Shown: piece by piece, positions 10,860 through 21,599 of the stretch
Layout of the letters: each line of letters opens with the position of its first letter
How positions within the stretch are numbered: position 1 is the stretch's first letter
From: Aspidiotus rigidus
Lineage: Eukaryota > Arthropoda > Insecta > Hemiptera > Diaspididae
DNA length: 64,000 bases
Assembly: GCA_035079385.1 (NCBI GenBank)
Contig: JAVHKY010000023.1
Span: 5,224,001 to 5,288,000, forward strand
Direction: 5' to 3'
Translations under genes and position numbers: made by a program
The notes under the pieces: generated by a model
Database searches by the model: none
What the model saw: the letters and a program-made list of their open reading frames with translations, nothing else
What the model was told of the DNA's origin: nothing

Positions 10860-10985
10860 ATTCAAGAAGTACACCTTCTTATGGCCCCCAATAAATTTAG
10901 TGCATAGGGACATTTGACTGGGTTGTGCAGACAACGGACGGCGCGATTATAATCCTCTTTTTTCTTGTCACTGAATCATTGCTGC
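10860..10985 (-). repeat. Inverted partner of repeat 9011-9135
   Basis: Reverse-complement relative of 9011-9135. The two arms are 1.7 kb apart, and pairing does not extend beyond them, so they look like two copies of an interspersed repeat rather than ends of one element. Confidence 0.7.
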
Positions 10986-12059
10986 CGTAGTGTTACGCGT
11001 TTCCCGCTCACTTAGAATGACATGATCTCCTTCAAAATTGTACAGAGGTGATGCGCAACGACAGGTAGAAAGGGTGCATTTATGATGGTGATGAAGCGCT
11101 CACAGCGAGTGGCAAACACATAATCTAGAACAAACTAAACCACCTTCTCTCTGCTTGACTCTTTTAGGCATTCTGGTTTCTTTAACATCTAACTCTTGGA
11201 AGGGTGGTGGCTTATCGATCTGCAAGACTAAGAGATTCGTCATGCGAACTTGTTTCCATACCGCTGTATAATAACCAAAGGTGACATATTTACACGAATC
11301 AATTTAGAGTGTGCAAACAACAAAAACAATCAATATAAGGAAAATTTATAAAATGTGATGAAGAGATGAGGACAGGGTGGCAAATACGCTCCTATGATTG
11401 GTGAATGATAAGAAGAGGTTGATGAATAACACTTGCCTTGGCCGTTCACCTGCACTCTACGCTGCTATAATTTTCATTCTTTAAATAGAATCGGCGCTAA
11501 GACGCTTGGCTCCTCATGGTATTGAAAATTCTATACGTGAGTTTTGTACAACGCGACCTACACAAAATAGTCGTGAATCACGACTGCCTTCTGACAACAT
11601 AATGTGCAGCTTATTCCAAGATTTTGATGGAGAAGATCCGTTTACGCAATGTAAACAAATAGTCGATAAACTTTGCTCAATGATAAATTTTTTAGAGGCT
11701 AGGGGCAATGGGTATACATTTCTTTTCTTTCACTATTTTCCTCAATTTTTTGAAGTCTTTTTCAAGCCTTGGGCTAATCCAGCTTTCTCGTCCGAGAGGT
11801 GCACATAGAAACAGTCGTGGGAGGGCTATTTACAGAAAATGGTGAGAAATTATTTTTGTCCGTTTGCGTCACACATAGATATTTTTATGACTCTTAGAGA
11901 GTCGGAAAGCTTCAACCGCCCCAAGCTCCCCCATTTTCTGATGAGCCCCTGCCGGAAATCCAGGGGTACGCATATGAGCTAGTCATTAGACGTAAATTAT
12001 GAAGTTGGATTAAGAAGAAGCCTATTTTATTTGATTTGCCATATGTAGGTACGTTTGAA
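10986..12059. other. Intron with short direct repeats; one doubtful reading frame
   Basis: About 11540-11585 repeats 10715-10760 in the same orientation (shared CACCTACACAAA-like and GGTCGTGA-like words). A plus-strand frame at 11506-11808 includes DFDGEDPFTQCKQIVDKLCS, which reads like protein, but no splice context or family supports it. Confidence 0.35.
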
Positions 12060-12437
12060 AAATAACAAAGCAACCGAAACTGGGATGGAATACTAAGCAG
12101 AAACATAAAATACGATGGTAAAATCATCATTAAAAGATTAAAAAAGTTATTCAACCTAGTTCTCCGAACAAAAAATATTCCTATATCATGGCTAAACCTT
12201 GATATCATTATAATCTACAAAAACAAGTGGGGTAAGCACAAAATCGAAAACTATCACCCAATAAGCCTAAACTTTGCATTAGCCGAAGTATTTTCAAAAA
12301 TAATAACAACCAACAGAATCATAAACGACCTTAAAGGACAGCGGGACAGCAACCAGAGGAACAGGCTGGCTTTAGGTGTTAATACTCGACGATAGACCAT
12401 ACCATTACAATGTTGATTGAAAAGTCGAATGAATAAA
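12060..12437 (+). mobile_element. RTE-like LINE, 5' segment (RT fingers)
   Basis: With frameshifts this reads KIIIKRLKKLFNLVLRTKNI, PISWLNLDIIIIYK, then KIENYHPISLNFALAEVFSK and EQAGFR...YSTIDHTITML, the N-terminal RT motifs of RTE-type endonuclease/reverse-transcriptase LINEs. It breaks off at EKSNE. The next expected residues (AFIDY...) reappear at 14325, on the far side of an I-type LINE. The two pieces are one element split by a later insertion. Confidence 0.8.
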
Positions 12438-12442
12438 TACAA

Positions 12443-13186
12443 ATCCTATCAGGGCTCACAGACTCTTACAAGAATCCTTGGACAATATTTCCTCTTGGTC
12501 ATCTGACCGCGGCTTCCAATTTTCCCAAAACAAAACATTCCTAAAAAAAGAAATCTCCTCCATCAACTCCCTCACTTTATCTTCAAAATTTTCCAATTAA
12601 AACCACTGACTCAATAAAATTTCTAGAACTCTTACTTGATCAAAAACTAACTTGGATTCCACACATCAAATTACTAAAAGCCAAATGTTTACGCTCGATG
12701 AATACCCTAAAATATCTTTCTCACCCTCGACTAGGTTGCAACCAAAAATTACTCCTAAATCTGTACAACAGTTTAATCCGATCACAACTGGACTATGGAG
12801 CCCCTATCTACAATCTCGCCAATAAATCGTCTTTAGCTCTTTTGGACACAATCCATTCCTCATCTCTTAGGCTGGTTTTGGGAGCAATCAGAATGAGCCC
12901 TAGTCTTAGTCTGTGTGCCGAGGCAGCGGAACCACCCCTATCTGTTCGCCGATCCACCCTCTCTTCGAATCTTCTTATTTCGATATCTCAATTTCCAAAT
13001 TCCCCCCTTTACAAATCTTTAATCTCTAAAATTAATCCAATTTTCAATCGTCAACCAACGAAACATATCCATACTTGCTTAGAAACTTCTCTCGCTCGTA
13101 ATCTCAAAATTTCAACCCTTCCGCCTATCCTGACAGCTACCCCCCCCCCCCCCCATGGCTCTTCTCCATTCCTGATATCAGACTAG
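12443..13186 (+). pseudogene. I-type LINE reverse transcriptase, C-terminal part
   Basis: Open in pieces; the clean part (12698-13186) includes GCNQKLLLNLYNSLIRSQLD, YGAPIYN and LDTIHSSSLRLVLGAIRMSP, the usual RT-to-RNase H connection of I/Jockey-like LINEs. Upstream of 12698 single-base shifts break the frame. The frame is lost again at the poly(C) tract at 13141-13154, after which the same protein continues (SIPDIRLDLTEVPK) in another frame, so one homopolymer slip separates RT from RNase H. Confidence 0.8.
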
Positions 13187-13189
13187 ACC

Positions 13190-14082
13190 TTACGGAAGTT
13201 CCTAAAGTCAGCAATTCAATTTATCGAAAACATATAGCAAAAATTATCGACGAATTTGCAGGTTATACCCTTTGTCTCACAGATCGCTCAAAATATCGCC
13301 ATAGAACATCTTACGCGTTCTCCATTGGTGGCGAAATGGAGGCATACCGCATACGAAATTCAGCGTCGGTATACACAGCTGAATTAAACGGTATCCTTGC
13401 CTGTATAGCACAAATTGTGCAACCACTACCGGAACAAAAATACCTTCTTTTGACTGACTCCCTCTCGTCTCTAAAAGCCATTGCGGATCCTTTCTCAACT
13501 AACCCCTTAATTCAACGTATATTTTTGGCTTTCCACACTACGAAATTAATAAACTCTCATATCACTCTGGCTTGGATTCCTGGACACGTTGACTTTCCAC
13601 CTCACGACTCAGTAGATAAAGCAGCCAAACAAGCAACATCTCTTCCTAAAATAACGGACCCTATTCTCTCACCGGCAAAAGACCTAAAAGTATATTACGC
13701 TTCCTTAATTTCCCAACTTTGCCTTTCCTCTTGGAAAAATTTAACTGACAACAAATTGAGAAAAATTAAAACCAATCCCTTTTCTTGGTCCTTATCCCAC
13801 AGACATTCTAGACGAGAGGAAGTCATCTTAGCTCGACTGAGAATAGGACACACTCGTCTTACTCATACTCACCTTCTAGCAAACCTTGGCCCACCATCAT
13901 GTCCGCACTGTCTCAAAGACAATTTAACAGTTGAACACTTTTTCTCTTGCCTGACTTTACAACCTCTCCGATCTTCCCTCAACATTTCTATTAATATACA
14001 ACAAACTCTCAATAACAACTCCGAAACAATTGACTCAACTCTAACTTACTTACGATCTACTGACTTTTACAACCACGTTTAA
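13190..14082 (+). CDS. I-type LINE RNase H domain and zinc-knuckle tail
   Basis: A continuous frame from about 13190 to the stop at 14082. RNase H acidic residues are all visible: Asp in LTDRSK, Glu in YTAELNG, Asp in LLTDSLSSL and Asp in HDSVDKAAK; AWIPGHVDFP is the conserved late motif. A C-terminal segment has CPHCLKDNLTVEHFFSC, the CCHC motif common at LINE ORF2 ends. This half looks undamaged although the rest of the element is truncated. Confidence 0.85.
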
Positions 14083-14315
14083 CTCCAAACGATGACGCTA
14101 AAAAAAAAAAAAAAAAAAAAATATTTTTGTTTTCCTTTAGGTATATTTTTATTTCATCTCAATTCTTTTACATGTATTTTGTTTTCAACTTTCCTTCCTT
14201 TCTACTTTATTAAATACCAAGTTCATGTAAAAGCAGAACTATCTGCCGAGCAAATAGCCCTTAGCGCAGCTGCATTGCTCGTAAAAAAAAAAAATAGATA
14301 AATAAAATAAAATAA

Positions 14316-15356
14316 AGAAATACTAGCATTCATTGACTACTCAGAGGCCCCGTTAAACATGACCTTTTAATCCAATCATTAAAGAAGCAAGGGATATTGG
14401 AAACTTATAGAAGATTGATGAGTAATATGTACACAGGAAACAAAGTGAGAATGATAGCAGACAAAAGAGGAGAGTATTTTGAGGTTAAGAGAGGGGTTAA
14501 ACAGGGGAGTCCAATGTCGGCAGTCCTATTCAACAGCTCATCAGAACAAATATAGAGAACTAAACTGGGAGAGAAAGGGAATAAAAATCAACGGGGAATC
14601 ACCGACCAAATTGGGAATTGCAGACGAAGTGCTACTAATTTCAAATAGCGAGGAGGAATTGAATTTAATGATGAATCAACTGTAAGAAACGGGCAAGAAA
14701 GAGGGACTAGAAATAAACCTGCAAAAAACCAATTTAATGTCTAATAGAAAAAGAAATGAACCAATAGAATTAGGGAAATGGAAGTCGAAGAAGTATATGA
14801 AATAGTATACCTAAGGAAACTAATAAGCATGGAAAGCCAAGCTGAAAAAGAAACCAATAGAAAAACCTCCCTGGCCTGGAAAAAATACTGGTCACTGTTT
14901 CAAATTTTCAAAGGTCCATAAAGCATTAATAGCTGAGAATGCCAGGTAGTATATTGTGGTGCCCAAACATGGTTGACAACAAAGAGTTACGAAAATAGGA
15001 TAAAAACGATGCAAAATGCAATAGAGTGCTCTATCTTGGGAATTAGAAGAAGGGACAAAATAAACTCCAAAATAATAAAGGGAAAAACGAAATTCGCATG
15101 GGATATAAACCAAGTAGCCCGAAGAGAAAAGTGGGACTGAGCGGGATATCTAAGTCGAACAACAGATGATAGGTGGGAATACAAAGTCACTGATTGGTAC
15201 ATAGATGGGAAAAGATCCAGAGGAAGACAAAAAACTAGATGGGGGGACGCCATCTCAGAATGTATCAACAACGAACTTTTTCGCGGAGTTGCTCAAGATC
15301 AGCTTGAATGGATGCGATTGAGGGAGACCCTTGACCAAAAAATAGGGCCAATAGAT
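14316..15356 (+). mobile_element. RTE-like LINE, 3' segment
   Basis: Continues the element begun at 12060: AFIDYSEA, VKHDLLIQSLKKQGILETYR, GVKQGSPMSAVLFN, the FADD region decayed to IADEVLLISNSEEELNLMMN, and the tail YIDGKRSRGRQKTRWGD. Several frameshifts and stops are present. It ends near 15356 in AT-rich sequence. Confidence 0.8.
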
Positions 15357-16675
15357 TAATTATCATTAAATATTTTCAATTCGTAACATAGATTATAAAG
15401 GCTATAAATGAAGGCTGTTCGTGGGAAAGAGCGTAAGGGCCAATAATAAAAATTTTCAGGAGAGCGGTTGAAATGAGGTTCTCGAACGCAATATAAACGT
15501 TTTCTCTGTCCTGGAAGAGCGTATATGTACCACAAAAATATCAATGAGATACAACAGAGCAGGAAAATCGTATTGTCGTGACTCTAAATAAATAGGATCA
15601 ATGAAAACCTCATTTTCGGTTCCGATGGAACTTACGCTTTTTCCCACAAACAGCCTTCGAATAAAAAAATAAGAAAATACATAAATGTGTGACTATTCCA
15701 TGACTTATTCGTGACGTCACTCATTTCAAAAATATGCTAGAATATGCCGAGAGGAGAATGATCGGTGCGATAATACCAACATGACACAGTACTCTAAATC
15801 ATTTTTCTAGCAAATACGCACAAAATTTGGTCATCATTTCAAATACACTAGCTGTTTGGGGAACTGGAAAGGCGAATTTTGGGTACCTACTAATTAATCT
15901 CAAAAATATTTTTTCTAGGCTTTTGATATCGGGTTGATAATTCGACTCGATGAACTTTCGAAAAGAAAAAAAAATATTTTCAAAAGAATATTTTGTCCGA
16001 TTCCTCAGGACTCTTGCGATTTTCTTAATCAGAACACATAAGAATATTCTTTAGGATTTCTGTAATTTCCATGACCAAAGCGAAACTAAAGTCACTCCTG
16101 TAGGTATTTCTTCTGACACTTGTGAAATTGGGACTCGTTTGTACACTAGTACTGATGTAAATCTCTTATCCACAAGCATTGGATTGATAGTAAAAAAACT
16201 GTCCGGAGATGAAATTCAGAAGTAATAATTTTGCGCAGTAAGTTCTGGTGACAGATATTCAAAAAGTAGTTCAAAAATAAAAAGAAGACTCGACAAACCG
16301 CGAATTTTAGAATCATATTTATAGTTCAGGATCAGTAGAGTTGCCAGGATCCAAAGAAAGAATTGGAGATGATTACCCCTCTCTTCCCAGTAAATTTTAC
16401 GACAATTACGTTCGTCATTCTGAAGGTTAGAAACAAAGAGAAAATCCCTCGGACGTGAATCCAGACGAACGTTTTAAGGATAGGAATACACACTTTCGGA
16501 ACTGCTTGATTTTTTTTAGCAAAAACTTTTCGATGGAGGATCTCAAAAAAAATTTTGACTTTCTTTTTTTTCTAGTTTTTCCTGCGTGCACCCGCGCGTA
16601 AGCTTTCCTTCTACCTATGGCTCGAGAGTTCTCAAATTACAAACTCTAGGTACAAATGTCAGTTAATAGGTATAC
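15357..16675. other. Intron, no gene seen
   Basis: Intron of the minus-strand gene. A diverged remnant of the GGCTCGAGAGT...AAAAATTTTGAC repeat lies near 16530-16640. No exon was recognised. Confidence 0.4.
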
Positions 16676-17071
16676 CTGTAATTCTTTTCCGTGACTAGGA
16701 GATAAGCATTTCAACGATCGTTTATTTCGGCTTTCGTGCTTCTTAGTTTTTTCTTGTTCTGAGATCTGCGATCCGCTGTGAATACGATCAGTAGCTTCAT
16801 TGCGACTCAAATTACTATCGCACAACGAAGTGAGTAAATCGTATAAGTTGTCCAATGCTTCGAAGCCGGATTCCGAGCCATCATAGTCCGGGAGAATAGT
16901 TTCTGCCGGCTCATCTGCATTAAACGAGGCGACCATGATAGATTTCAAGTAATCAACGATCATATTCTCGGTTTCCAAACATTTTTCCAACCAATTCGAG
17001 TCCGTACAGGTAAGTTCCGATGAATCGGCATTATCACAACGGTTCATGGTGGCCTCTGTATACGTACACAT
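16676..17071 (-). CDS. Unknown acidic protein, likely first coding exon
   Basis: Minus-strand exon of 396 bp from an ATG at 17071 (a second ATG is at 17047) to a donor TACAG|GTATAC, ending in phase 0. It joins in phase to the exon at 7844-8195 across an 8.5-kb intron full of LINEs. The product begins MCTYTEATMNRCDNADSSEL and contains acidic and amphipathic stretches such as SGFEALDNLYDLLTSLCD. No signal peptide or membrane segment is seen, so a cytoplasmic or nuclear protein is likely. A pyrimidine-rich acceptor (CATCACTTAG) just upstream, near 17080, suggests a 5' untranslated exon further upstream. The family is not recognised. Confidence 0.65.
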
Positions 17072-17079
17072 GAAGATCT

Positions 17080-18450
17080 CTAAGTGATGACAAAAGGCTT
17101 ATGTAGGTCTATTGGTGACCCTTAGAAATTATAACATAGCGATACTGATTGATTAGAAATTCTGCGTCAGATGATGATCTTCGATTCCGAAGCGCAACAT
17201 TATAGCACCTTTCGCGAACAACACTCCACACTTACGAGACGATATTATTGAAAAATGATTGACCGAACAGGCGAAGAACGGAGTTACCGATATCCAAAAA
17301 TAAAGTCGCGCCGTTAATTCTGAAATTTCGATGATTCGATGCACAGTTTCATTGCGCGCGGTGCATTCGTGAAGTTACATTGGAAGCTTCAATGTCTATG
17401 TCGCGAGATCGCGAGTAAGCTCTGAAAACACGAACTATGAACGTCACATGCACGAAATTACGAAATAAGCTATAATCAATTTTTTTTTTTTTCGCTCCCA
17501 TTTTTTCGTTCGTTCATCGCCGTAAGCAATAACAAATTAGCGAGAGAAAAAAAAAATCGATCGCGAAAAAATCGATCGTCTTTAATTCGACATTACAATG
17601 ACCGTTGAAATCGTATCTCGTCGGCTTGCCTCTAACGCATCCTTTCATCGAAATAAACAATTTCTAGCCCTACTGACGTCATATTCTTACAAAGCCATTA
17701 TTCGGTACTGGCAGAGGATCAAAATTTCGAAATAAATATCGTTCGTACCCGGAGTGTAAGACGTAATTATAAATTATTTTTTCTCGAAACAACGTTCTCT
17801 TATAAACTGTTGTGAGTGAAGAGTCCCGTAAACGTTTCGCTCCACAATATGACAGTAGCCATACCAGGACGAAAAAAAAAAAGAAGAAAAAAAAGAGGAA
17901 GATGAAAACGACAAAAATTTCTGGGAGGGGAAGAAATATTGTCAAGAGAACACAATTTTTTACGCTAAATTCTCAGCGTAAATGCATCCAACAAGATAAT
18001 TTTTCTTTTCGAGGGGGAAAGAAATGATACACTCGTATCTCCGTATCAACTTTGGATCATTTCGTCGAGTGATAGAGAAAAGGGTTTTGTTTTGCTTTAT
18101 GTGAGTGTTGAATAATATGTGATATCGGTACCAACACGACGTACGTTCCGACAGAAAGTGTCGATAAATAAAAATTAATTACTGGCAAGTATAGTCTAAT
18201 GAGGTAATAAAATGATTGAGACGACTTTTAGTGTTCGTCAGTCGCTGCGCATTGTCGCGTCTATTCTCAGTTTTACAAAAATATTTTACGACTTTCTTAT
18301 ATCCTATTTTCAGCTTTACTTGCGCAAGAGCAGGCTTGTTTATTGCTATGTATTGTATTGCAGAAGGGAGGCCTCTTCTTCCTCGGAGGGCTCGATAGAA
18401 AATTTTTAGAAATCCAGAGATTGAACATTAGTTAGAACTTGCAATAAATC
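17080..18450. other. Upstream region of the unknown minus-strand gene
   Basis: About 17150-17460 is less AT-rich and holds several CGCG-containing words, as a promoter or 5' untranslated exon might, but no core promoter element can be assigned. Poly(A/T) tracts occur at 17481 and 17870. Nothing else was recognised. Confidence 0.3.
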
Positions 18451-18499
18451 ACATGTTTGAAAGTACGATTTTTTTTAGCGGGGAATCCGCTATCTGTTT

Positions 18500-18532
18500 T
18501 GTATGTGTGTGTGTGTGGGGGGGGGGGGGGCA
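18500..18532. repeat. GT microsatellite running into a G tract
   Basis: (GT)n followed by about 14 G residues. Confidence 0.95.
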
Positions 18533-18754
18533 AGAACGCGAGCGCGTCTGTGTTCGACTTTTTGACGTCATCATTTTCGAAAAAATGTCCTTGATGATGA
18601 TAGGTAGTGATAGGAGAGGATCTTTTTTACCGCTGAAACTTGGGAGGTGTTGGACTAACATCATTTTTGCCTATTTGGATTTTTTTCTGGACACCACATG
18701 GCGCACGGCAAATTCCCGCCCCCTCCCTCCCCCATAAAATAGGTTTCCTGTCAA

Positions 18755-18960
18755 GATTTTGACTCCTTGACTTCATTGTTCTACGACGTTAGTAAATCTT
18801 AACGTCACAGGGACTGATTTATGACGTCATGAGATCGGGATGTCACAGGGACCAATCTACGATGTTATCAAATCGTAACGCAATATGGACCAATCTATGA
18901 CGTCATACGAACTTCTATATAACGTCATAAGATCGTAACTTGGAAGGTATTCATTATTCA
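18755..18960. repeat. Imperfect about 45-bp tandem repeats (GACGTCAT / ATCGTAAC)
   Basis: Words such as GACGTCAT, CACAGGGACCAATCTA and AAATCGTAACG recur four to five times with drift. GACGTCAT also resembles a CREB/ATF site, but that is most likely incidental to the repeat. Confidence 0.6.
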
Positions 18961-19533
18961 GGTATTGTTGACATGTTTCATGTCTTTACTCTGCCCTGAC
19001 CCCAATTTGAAATTTTTCGAGTGCCCCCCCCTTTCACCGTAGCGTGCGCGTGCAAATCTCTACCCCGTGGGTGATACCGAAATTTGCGAGTTCACCCGGC
19101 CTAGTTTGTACCAGATCGGTGTACTGAAGTTATACTAGGTTTATACTAGATCTACGCTCCTTTATACTAGGCTTAAACAAGTCTAGGCCTCTACTAGGCT
19201 ACATCTTAGCTAGTATAAACCTGGTTTATAGTAGGTCTAAGCTCCTTTATACTAGGCCTGATACTGCCCTAACCCCTAATTTGAAATTTTGTGAGATCAT
19301 TCTGCGAGCTCACACCGGCCAGTTTATATACTAGCTTTATACTAGCTTTATACTAGCTTTATACTAGGATTCCCCCCCCCCCCCCCTTCACCGTCGTTAC
19401 TCCGGCGGTGATTCAAAAATCTGCGAGTTCATTCCGCGAGTTCACACCAGCCAGTTTATATACTAGCTTTATGCTAGCTTTATACTGAGAGTGCATACCA
19501 ACGTAGCTAGTATAAGCCAGGCGTACACTAGTA
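18961..19533 (+). repeat. Dispersed repeats: CTCTACCCCGTGGGTGAT family and TTATACTAG words
   Basis: GACATGTTTCATGTCTTTAC and CTCTACCCCGTGGGTGATAC recur at 31490-31600 and in the array inside the hAT element. The interval 19130-19520 consists largely of TTATACTAGxTT-like words in both orientations. No gene is present. Confidence 0.6.
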
Positions 19534-20496
19534 TCTCTCTAATATATAAAGCAGAAAGTTTGTCCGTCTGTCGTCCTGTCCGTTTATAACTCGAGAACTA
19601 CTGGGCCGATCGCTTTCAAACTTTCAGGATATATTGTCCTCATCCCAGAGCAGCACGTAGACTCATAAAAATAAAAATTTGACGGGGAGGTGCTGAGTAA
19701 TTTCAAAAAAGGGCGAAAACAATGACTTTTTTCAATATAAAAAAACGTGGTGGTGTAGCTTGCCATGTACCTTAGACCTACGCGCGTTGAGTGGCGCAGT
19801 TTCGAGAATTGAATTATTGTGATAACTCGAGTATAACTCATTTTTATGAAAAATTGAAGAGAACAAAAATTGTAGCCCCTGTAATTTCCTTTCGAATGAG
19901 CCCGGTTCCAGATTTTTAGGAGGAAATTTTGTGACTACAGTATTCGCTGTACTTCCATACTAAGCAAGTTATTTTATTCACAGTTTTAAAAACACCTACA
20001 TAAAGGATTTTACATCCGGTATCTCATATGTACAAGAACCAATGTCTAGACACGGTGCGCACTGCGTATGGGCTAGCGGAAATTACCCTTTTTTTTTACC
20101 TGTTGTCCGTGTGTTTTCTTAGGGACTGGCAAAATGTCAATGGATTTGTCTGTATTCTGCTGCGATGAATACAGGCTTCACGCGTTAAGTCAGCTCTCAA
20201 GTGAATTAGTGTGTAAAAAATTTAATTTGGTGATTTTATTTTTGTGCAACTCGGAACTTTGATATATTTTTATAATTACAGTCGCAGTTTTTGGTGTCTA
20301 TTTTCTTATTTTTGAACTGAATAGTTGTGAATTTTGCAAAACTCTTTCCACTGTTTCTTTTTTAAAAATTCATCTGAATTCCAAGATACCTACAAAACAC
20401 ACATACCTACAAGATACAGATACCTATGAAACACGGATATCTACTCAACACACAGCTAGCGGTCAGGCGCGCCGGAGGCGCGTCGCCAACCGCTAG
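19534..20496 (+). mobile_element. Non-autonomous Helitron, 963 bp
   Basis: It starts with TC (TCTCTCTAATATATAAAGCA) and ends in CTAG. A GC-rich hairpin (GCGCGCC GGA GGCGCG) lies 12-20 bases before the end, inside a wider CTAGCGGT...ACCGCTAG inverted repeat. The flanking bases are A on the left and T on the right and there is no target duplication, which is the Helitron insertion rule. The first 90 bases (TTTGTCCGTCTGTCG, then AACTCGAGAACTACTGGGCC) are of a type common at insect Helitron 5' ends. No Rep/helicase coding sequence is present. Confidence 0.85.
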
Positions 20497-20596
20497 TACT
20501 GTATAAAAGGAGATAGTCAGTTTTTCTTATACTAGACCATGATTAGACCGAGGAGGGGAGTGAACGATAGACATACTAGACTAGACTATGCCCCCA

Positions 20597-20690
20597 TAAA
20601 GCGATTAGCTTGAATACCCTAAAGCTATTAGCTTGAATACCCTAAAGCTATTAGCTTGAATACCCTAAAGCTATTAGCTTGAAATATTTT
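20597..20690. repeat. 23-bp tandem repeat, 4 copies
   Basis: AAAGCTATTAGCTTGAATAC plus CCT is repeated four times, the first and last copies slightly changed. A further imperfect copy lies near 20790-20840. Confidence 0.85.
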
Positions 20691-20699
20691 AAAGTAGAT

Positions 20700-21130
20700 T
20701 CCACTAGAATATTCCCCCAAAACAACTAGACTTATACTAGGCTAGACTATGCCCCCGACCAAGGAAAGGGGCGATACCCAAAATCTATTAGTGTGAATAC
20801 CGTAAAGCTATTAGCTTAGAATATTTTAAAGTCGATTTCACTAACCATTCCCCAAAAAAACTATTTGTTTGAAATATTCTAAGTTCGACTCATATTAGAC
20901 CAAGGAGGGGGGCGAACGAGCGGAGTGAGTGAGCTATTCAAAAGCTTTGAGCTTGATCAAACGACAGACAAAATCAAAGGAGTAAAACAGACGGAGTAAT
21001 TTAATTAAAGCCACAGAAATACAAAATACACCGGAGCGCTTTCGATTAAAGAACCATTGTCAACGGGTGACATGAAAGCAACTGAACCAACACCGGCTGG
21101 CAACAAATACTACCGAGGGAATCATGACTG
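20700..21130. other. Repeat-derived sequence
   Basis: Holds GGGGCGAACGAGCGGAGTGA near 20905 (the dispersed family also seen at 1170) and TTATACTAGGCTAGAC words. No gene was recognised. Confidence 0.45.
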
Positions 21131-21312
21131 AACTCCTTTGTTCGTCATACCCCCCTCCCTCGGATAAATGATCTTGCTTTGGAGGTGATTAAGAGGATTA
21201 AGAGGAAGGTTAGGGAGGAGGGCTTAACCATTACTAAGGCCGATAAAGGGAATGCTATTGTAGTTATGGAGAAGTCCCCCTTCCAGAACTACTTGACGGT
21301 TCTCAAGATGTA
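21130..21312 (+). mobile_element. Penelope-like element fragment, N-terminal region
   Basis: Encodes LEVIKRIKRKVREEGLTITK, ADKGNAIVVMEKS, matching CEVIDNLRRKVRDQGLILTK and ADKGNAIVVLEKS of the copy at 58.6 kb. It is an isolated piece with no RT palm attached. Confidence 0.8.
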
Positions 21313-21599
21313 ACTGATGATACCTCTAACCTAACCTAATTTGAGACTTGAAAAAATATCGACTCTTCACACAGAAACTCTGGCTAAAAGCCACGTCGAG
21401 TGATCCGATCAGATATTCTGAGAAAAACTTGATAGCGATGAAAATTCTCTGCCAAACCCTCGGAAGAGTATCACTCACATACTTTGAGGGGGGGGGGGAT
21501 TCCGTAAAGACATGAAACGTATCAGAACGCATTGAATCCACTAATTCAACAGGCCTCGAATTCAACAAAAAAGTTTTCGATTTCATGTTTACAGTAATT

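Larger units (their letters stand above)
12438..14320 (+). mobile_element. I-type LINE (RT 3' part + RNase H), inserted in an RTE-like LINE
   Basis: A 5'-truncated copy starting inside the RT thumb (LLQESLDNISSWSSDRGFQF) and ending in two A-rich tracts (14101-14120 and 14283-14320). It encodes the RT tail, an RNase H domain and a CCHC-like C-terminal motif. It interrupts the coding frame of an older RTE-like element. It is the best-preserved copy of its family here. Confidence 0.85.

Noticed and set aside
11506..11808. Plus-strand frame with DFDGEDPFTQCKQIVDKLC
   Set aside because: Protein-like wording but no family, no convincing splice sites and a location inside a repeat-rich intron on the opposite strand.
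18755..18960. Repeated GACGTCAT as a CREB/ATF regulatory array
   Set aside because: The motif belongs to an imperfect tandem repeat far from any recognised gene, so there is no basis for a regulatory claim.
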